This document shows positions 60,691-64,000 of a DNA stretch of 64,000 nt, piece after piece (position 1 is the first letter of the stretch; every line of letters begins with the position of its first letter). This stretch comes from Candidatus Skiveiella danica (GTDB lineage Bacteria > Pseudomonadota > Gammaproteobacteria > Burkholderiales > Burkholderiaceae_C). The notes under the pieces are model-generated. The model saw nothing but the letters and a program-made list of their open reading frames with translations. It was not told the origin of the DNA and ran no database searches. Location of the stretch: positions 496,001 through 560,000 of the forward strand of contig JADKHE010000013.1 in NCBI GenBank assembly GCA_016721925.1, given 5' to 3'. The position numbers and the translations under genes were made by a program.

Positions 60691-61605
60691 ATGGCAACCG
60701 AAACAGACACAAACGTCGTGACACCCGCACCGGCATCCAAGCGTGCGAAGCCAGCGAAGACCGCGGCGGTCCCGCGCAGGGCGGCTCCCCGTGTGGCGCC
60801 GAAGGCCGCTGAACCCGCGCTCGCAAAGCCCCTCACAACCGAGCAGTTCATCAACATGTTCAAGCTCATCAAAGGTGCGAACAGCGTGGAGCTCAAGTTG
60901 TCGGTTCCCCTCACCGGCCACCGCGCGACGATCAAGAGCATCGGGCTCGATCCGGTCGAGGCGCAACCACGGCAGGCTTTCTTCTTCGATACACCCGACC
61001 TGGCCTTGAACAAGGCGGGCGTGGTCGTCCGGGCGCGGCGTATCCAGGGGGGTGACGCCGACACGGTCATCAAACTGCGCCCGGTGGATCCGTCCACCAT
61101 CGACCCGGATCTTCGCCGGTCGGCAGCGTTCAAGGTCGAGGTGGATGTGATGCCAGGCGGCTTCGTCTGCTCGGCTTCATTCAAGGGCGTTTGCACCGGC
61201 AAGGAGGTGCTCGACGTGACCTCGGGCACGATGCCGCTGCGCAAGCTGTTCTCCAAGGAACAACGCGCCTTCTTCACCGCGCACGCGCCGGCAGGCATCA
61301 CGATGGACAAGCTGGTCATCCTCGGACCCACCTTCCTGCTCAAAGCCAAACACCAGCCGAAGGACTTCGACCGCCCCATCGTCGTCGAGATGTGGCTCTA
61401 TCCCGATGGTGCTCGCGTCCTGGAGGTCTCCACCAAATGCCTGCCGAAAGAGGCCTTTGAGTTCGGTGGTCAGTTCAAGAACTACCTTGCCGCCAAAGGC
61501 ATCGTGCTCGGTACCGACCAGTCTGCGAAGACCAAGAATTCGTTGGAGTACTTCAGCGCCCGGCTTGAGTCGGTCCCACCTCTCGCCAGACCGGCCGGGA
61601 AGTAG
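60691..61605 (+). CDS. CYTH/triphosphate-tunnel-like domain protein
   Basis: 304 residues from ATG 60691 with AAGGAG six bases upstream. A Lys/Pro/Ala-rich leader of about 40 residues (ASKRAKPAKTAAVPRRAAPR) precedes a domain with SVELKLSVPLTG, QAFFFDTPDLALNKAGVVVR and ARRIQGGDADTVIKLRPVDP, which matches the strand pattern of CYTH proteins. The first Glu of the ExExK motif appears to be Ser (S-V-E-L-K), so activity is uncertain. CYTH enzymes cut triphosphates or polyphosphate, which suits its place behind Ppx. Confidence 0.75.
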   Translation: MATETDTNVVTPAPASKRAKPAKTAAVPRRAAPRVAPKAAEPALAKPLTTEQFINMFKLIKGANSVELKLSVPLTGHRATIKSIGLDPVEAQPRQAFFFDTPDLALNKAGVVVRARRIQGGDADTVIKLRPVDPSTIDPDLRRSAAFKVEVDVMPGGFVCSASFKGVCTGKEVLDVTSGTMPLRKLFSKEQRAFFTAHAPAGITMDKLVILGPTFLLKAKHQPKDFDRPIVVEMWLYPDGARVLEVSTKCLPKEAFEFGGQFKNYLAAKGIVLGTDQSAKTKNSLEYFSARLESVPPLARPAGK

Positions 61606-61674
61606 CCGGCTTTGACCATGACGCAGGTTGAGCCGGCGATCGCCGGATGACGGCGTGGGCGGGCCAGAACCTGC

Positions 61675-62307
61675 TCAGCCCGCCAGCGCCGGCAACAGGC
61701 GGACCTGCCCAGTGGTGATGTCGCATACCGCGCCGACGACCTGAAAACGGTCTTCGGATTGACGAGCGCGCCACTCGGGGGACTCGACCAGCTGGCGCAT
61801 GGTCCAACGGACGTTGGCCTCGACGCCACAACGCATCATCAGCGGGGGCGCAAGCTGGGGATCGATCCCTTCCAATCCCGGAAGAATGTCCTCCAGCAGT
61901 GTCTGGATGCGCGAGCGCTCGCGCAGCCCCTCGAACTTTGCCGCCAGCGCGGCCTGCACAGCGCCGCAGCCTTCGTGCCCGAGAACCATGAACAGCTGGG
62001 TACCCAAGTGCGTGCCGGCATACTGGAGGCTACCGGCAACCGAGGGCGACATGAGGTTGCCGGCCACGCGGATGATGAAAAGCTCACCGAACGCCGCATC
62101 GAAGAGCAGCTCCGGCGGCACCCTCGAGTCGCTACAGCCCAGGATGGTCGCAAAGGGCCGCTGGCCTTTGGCGAGATTGGCCAGAACCTCCCGGGGCGGG
62201 TGCGAAATCATCGGCTCACCGCGCACGAACCGCGCATTGCCGGCCATGAGTCGCGCCAGCGCTTCGTCGGCGCTGACCAGGCCGTCCGGTTCGATGTCAC
62301 TTGTCAT
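61675..62307 (-). CDS. Beta-class carbonic anhydrase
   Basis: 210 residues, cytoplasmic. Zinc ligands and catalytic dyad: ATILGCSDSRVPPELLFD (C58, D60, R62) and VLGHEGCGAVQAA (H111, C114). IIRVAGNLMSPSVAGSLQYA follows the family pattern. Interconverts CO2 and bicarbonate. Convergent with the CYTH-like gene. Confidence 0.94.
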   Translation of the reverse strand: MTSDIEPDGLVSADEALARLMAGNARFVRGEPMISHPPREVLANLAKGQRPFATILGCSDSRVPPELLFDAAFGELFIIRVAGNLMSPSVAGSLQYAGTHLGTQLFMVLGHEGCGAVQAALAAKFEGLRERSRIQTLLEDILPGLEGIDPQLAPPLMMRCGVEANVRWTMRQLVESPEWRARQSEDRFQVVGAVCDITTGQVRLLPALAG

Positions 62308-62440
62308 TTCGACTCCTCGGGACAGGCGCCATCGTCAGCCGCTGGCGCCTGGTTCACAACGGGTAAGCCCGGTGCGCCGCCCTGAACCCGGGAATCCTGC
62401 GGTTTTCAAACCCAGGCGACAAAGGCGGATGGATAGCGCC

Positions 62441-63406
62441 TCAGGGCGCCACTTCCTTCCAGCCGGGGCCCGGATCGAAGCTGGTCATCCTGGCGCCGAT
62501 GGCGGTGGAGTTCTTGCCAAGGTCCTTCTGGTAGACCTTGCCGTTGTGGTTGACGATGAAGCTCATCACCCCGGTCTTGTCCCACTCTGCGGGGAAGGCC
62601 ACCATGGCGAAACCGGCGATCATGCGGCCATTGATCACGTAGTTGTAGGCGCCGCCCGGGGCATGCTCGCCCTGGCGAGTCAGTATCCTGAAATGGTAGC
62701 CACGGTACGGATCACCCGCCGTGTGGCCCTTGAAGTAGGCGGAACTCTCCGCGATCAGCGGGCCAAACGGGCTCATCTCCTCACCCTTGGCAGGGTCCGC
62801 GGTCCAGTACAGGCCGTCGCGCTTGCCCGGGGTGCTGGCCAGCTTCTGCGCGAACTGCAGCACGCCATCCCCGTCGCGATCAACCGCCGCAAACGCACGC
62901 TGCGCATCGACGAACGCGCGCAGCACATGGATCGCGTTGTACTCATTGCCACCGATGCGTCGATTGACCAGTTCGTCCGCGCCCAGTTCGGTCGCAAAGC
63001 GCCACCGGTCGCCCACGCGCACCAGGGGAATGGGGGCCGGCCACGCCTGATCGCCGATGACCAGCACACGGCGGTCCGGGCTTGGCTCCGCCAGGACACG
63101 ATAGGCCTGCATGGCCGCGAGCACCTTGGCGCGGTTGGCGCTGGACGCCGCGCGATCCGACTGGATGACCAGATCCTTGTGCGCTTCGCCGAACAGCGCA
63201 ATCATGGCGGCGTCGCTGTCGGCCTTGAGCGCGGCCATCAGCGCATCGACCGCCGCTTGCGGGGTTGCGAATGTTTCCTGTGGGGCTGCGGTCGCCGCGA
63301 GCGGCGCCACCAGCATGAGCGCCAGCGCCAGGCGACGCAGGATTGACCAGAAGTGAGTGATGTTCATGGCGGATGCCTTGCTTTGAAATGAGAGGGATGG
63401 TTTCAT
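62441..63406 (-). CDS. DUF2950 family exported protein
   Basis: 321 residues from ATG 63406 with AGGAG eight bases upstream; an ATG at 63367 would give a more usual signal peptide (SILRRLALALMLVAPLAATA). The body has DFUF2950-type features: FATPQAAVDALMAALKADSD, LYWTADPAKGEEMSPFGPLI, YHFRILTRQGEHAPGGAYNY and GFAMVAFPAEWDKTGVMSFI. Function unknown. It follows the DUF3300 gene by 16 bases, the usual pairing of these families. Confidence 0.88.
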   Translation of the reverse strand: MKPSLSFQSKASAMNITHFWSILRRLALALMLVAPLAATAAPQETFATPQAAVDALMAALKADSDAAMIALFGEAHKDLVIQSDRAASSANRAKVLAAMQAYRVLAEPSPDRRVLVIGDQAWPAPIPLVRVGDRWRFATELGADELVNRRIGGNEYNAIHVLRAFVDAQRAFAAVDRDGDGVLQFAQKLASTPGKRDGLYWTADPAKGEEMSPFGPLIAESSAYFKGHTAGDPYRGYHFRILTRQGEHAPGGAYNYVINGRMIAGFAMVAFPAEWDKTGVMSFIVNHNGKVYQKDLGKNSTAIGARMTSFDPGPGWKEVAP

Positions 63407-63422
63407 GACGCGGCTCCTGCCA

Positions 63423-64000
63423 TCAACGACGACCACCGCCGCCACGCCCACCGCCGCCGCCGCGGGCACCACCACCGCCCCCGCCACTCATGCGGGCACC
63501 ACCGCCGCCGCCCCCACCGCTGTAGCTCGGCGACGGACGCGCACCCATTCCCGACGCTGAGCTGCGGCTCGAAGCGCCCCGTGAACTGTCCATCTGGGTT
63601 TGCCGCCCGGAGGCGCCGGAGTTGGCAAAGGCGCCACCGCCCCCCGCCGGTTGCGTGGACGGGCGAGCCCCCGCATTGCCCCCGATCCCGCCGCCACCGC
63701 CCATGGACCCGGCACCGCCCACGCCCCGATCACCTGGACGCGCTGAAGAATTGGTCTTGCCGACAGAACTGCTGACCTGACCGGGTTGCTTGTTGGACTT
63801 CCAGGCCGTGCCCCCACCGGCGGGCCGCGTGCTGGCGCCGCCACCGCGGTTGATGTTGCCGGTGTTGATGTTGGTGTTGCGGTTGATGTTGATGTTGGCG
63901 TTGCCGCCGTAGTTCGCGCCCCAATGGCCGCCGTTCCAGGCAGCCCCGATCGCCGCGCCCCAGATCACGCCCGCCGCCAGCGCGGCACCCGGCGCATAGG
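63423..64000 (-). CDS. DUF3300 family protein, 5' end beyond the window
   Basis: Only the C-terminal 190 or so residues are present, entering at the right edge (YAPGAALAAGVIWGAAIGAA). NGGHWGANYGGNANININRN is a DUF3300 signature region. The rest is a low-complexity Gly/Ser/Arg/Asn tail ending RGGGGGRGGGGRR. Exported protein of unknown function in the family. Upstream partner of DUF2950. Confidence 0.85.
   Translation of the reverse strand, partial: YAPGAALAAGVIWGAAIGAAWNGGHWGANYGGNANININRNTNINTGNINRGGGASTRPAGGGTAWKSNKQPGQVSSSVGKTNSSARPGDRGVGGAGSMGGGGGIGGNAGARPSTQPAGGGGAFANSGASGRQTQMDSSRGASSRSSASGMGARPSPSYSGGGGGGGARMSGGGGGGARGGGGGRGGGGRR

Overview
The window is a high-GC chromosome segment from a betaproteobacterium of the order Burkholderiales, most likely the family Comamonadaceae (Hydrogenophaga, Acidovorax, Variovorax and relatives). 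Gene content supports this: a bidirectional NAD-reducing hydrogenase, a phasin, Bug-type solute-binding proteins, the yfhM-pbpC pair, and a dispersed intergenic repeat built around AGCGCTGGGAA of a kind I associate with that family. The assignment is inference; there is no rRNA gene in the window.

Layout. 1-6500 is core metabolism: hemC (cut by the left edge), ppc, galU, tusA, a NUDIX hydrolase and cysM. 6540-19852 is a 13.2-kb lower-GC genomic island inserted into the anticodon loop of a tRNA-Leu(CAA) gene. The host tRNA is left in two halves (6540-6578 and 19800-19852) sharing the 7-bp core CTCAAAA. The island carries its own complete tRNA-Leu(CAA) at 6736-6820, apparently replacing the gene it broke. 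Paired TGCAAAGA arm sites lie inside both ends, and a decayed tyrosine integrase sits at the right end. Island cargo: small plasmid-like proteins, an H-NS-like protein, a divergent family-A (Pol I/T7-RNAP fold) polymerase at 11750-13141 preceded by duplicated 27-bp repeats, a membrane protein with a divergent tandem ribbon-helix-helix regulator, a HEPN-like plus zinc-ribbon pair, and a second small tyrosine recombinase.

19958-25280 holds a two-helix membrane protein, DUF2239, a MATE exporter, an acyl-CoA dehydrogenase and an NAD-dependent epimerase. 25418-30490 is the compact hoxF-U-Y-H-W operon (minus strand), bracketed by two diverged copies of one divergent promoter region, which suggests the operon was inserted there. 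30649-41844 holds an iron-sulfur flavin reductase, a Bug protein, a LytTR two-component pair, argH (its start codon overlaps the kinase start on the other strand), a GNAT, a LysR regulator divergent from an aryl-AMP ligase plus flavin monooxygenase (salicylate/anthranilate type), an NlpC/P60 lipoprotein and a phasin behind a perfect inverted repeat.

41902-50147 is an alpha-2-macroglobulin with an intact thioester followed by penicillin-binding protein 1C. 50249-53807 holds an FMN alpha-hydroxy-acid dehydrogenase, a diheme cytochrome c, a small molybdopterin-fold protein and an SGNH hydrolase. 54178-61605 is a phosphate/polyphosphate neighbourhood: two DUF47 proteins around a PiT transporter, a SulP transporter, a membrane protein, Ppx/GppA and a CYTH-like protein. 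A beta-carbonic anhydrase, DUF2950 and the start of a DUF3300 gene close the window.

Caution: many genes carry single-base frameshifts as given, clustered in the island and in 48-59 kb. Some look like sequencing indels (the first DUF47 gene can be checked against its paralogue 1.7 kb away), so decay and error cannot be fully separated here.
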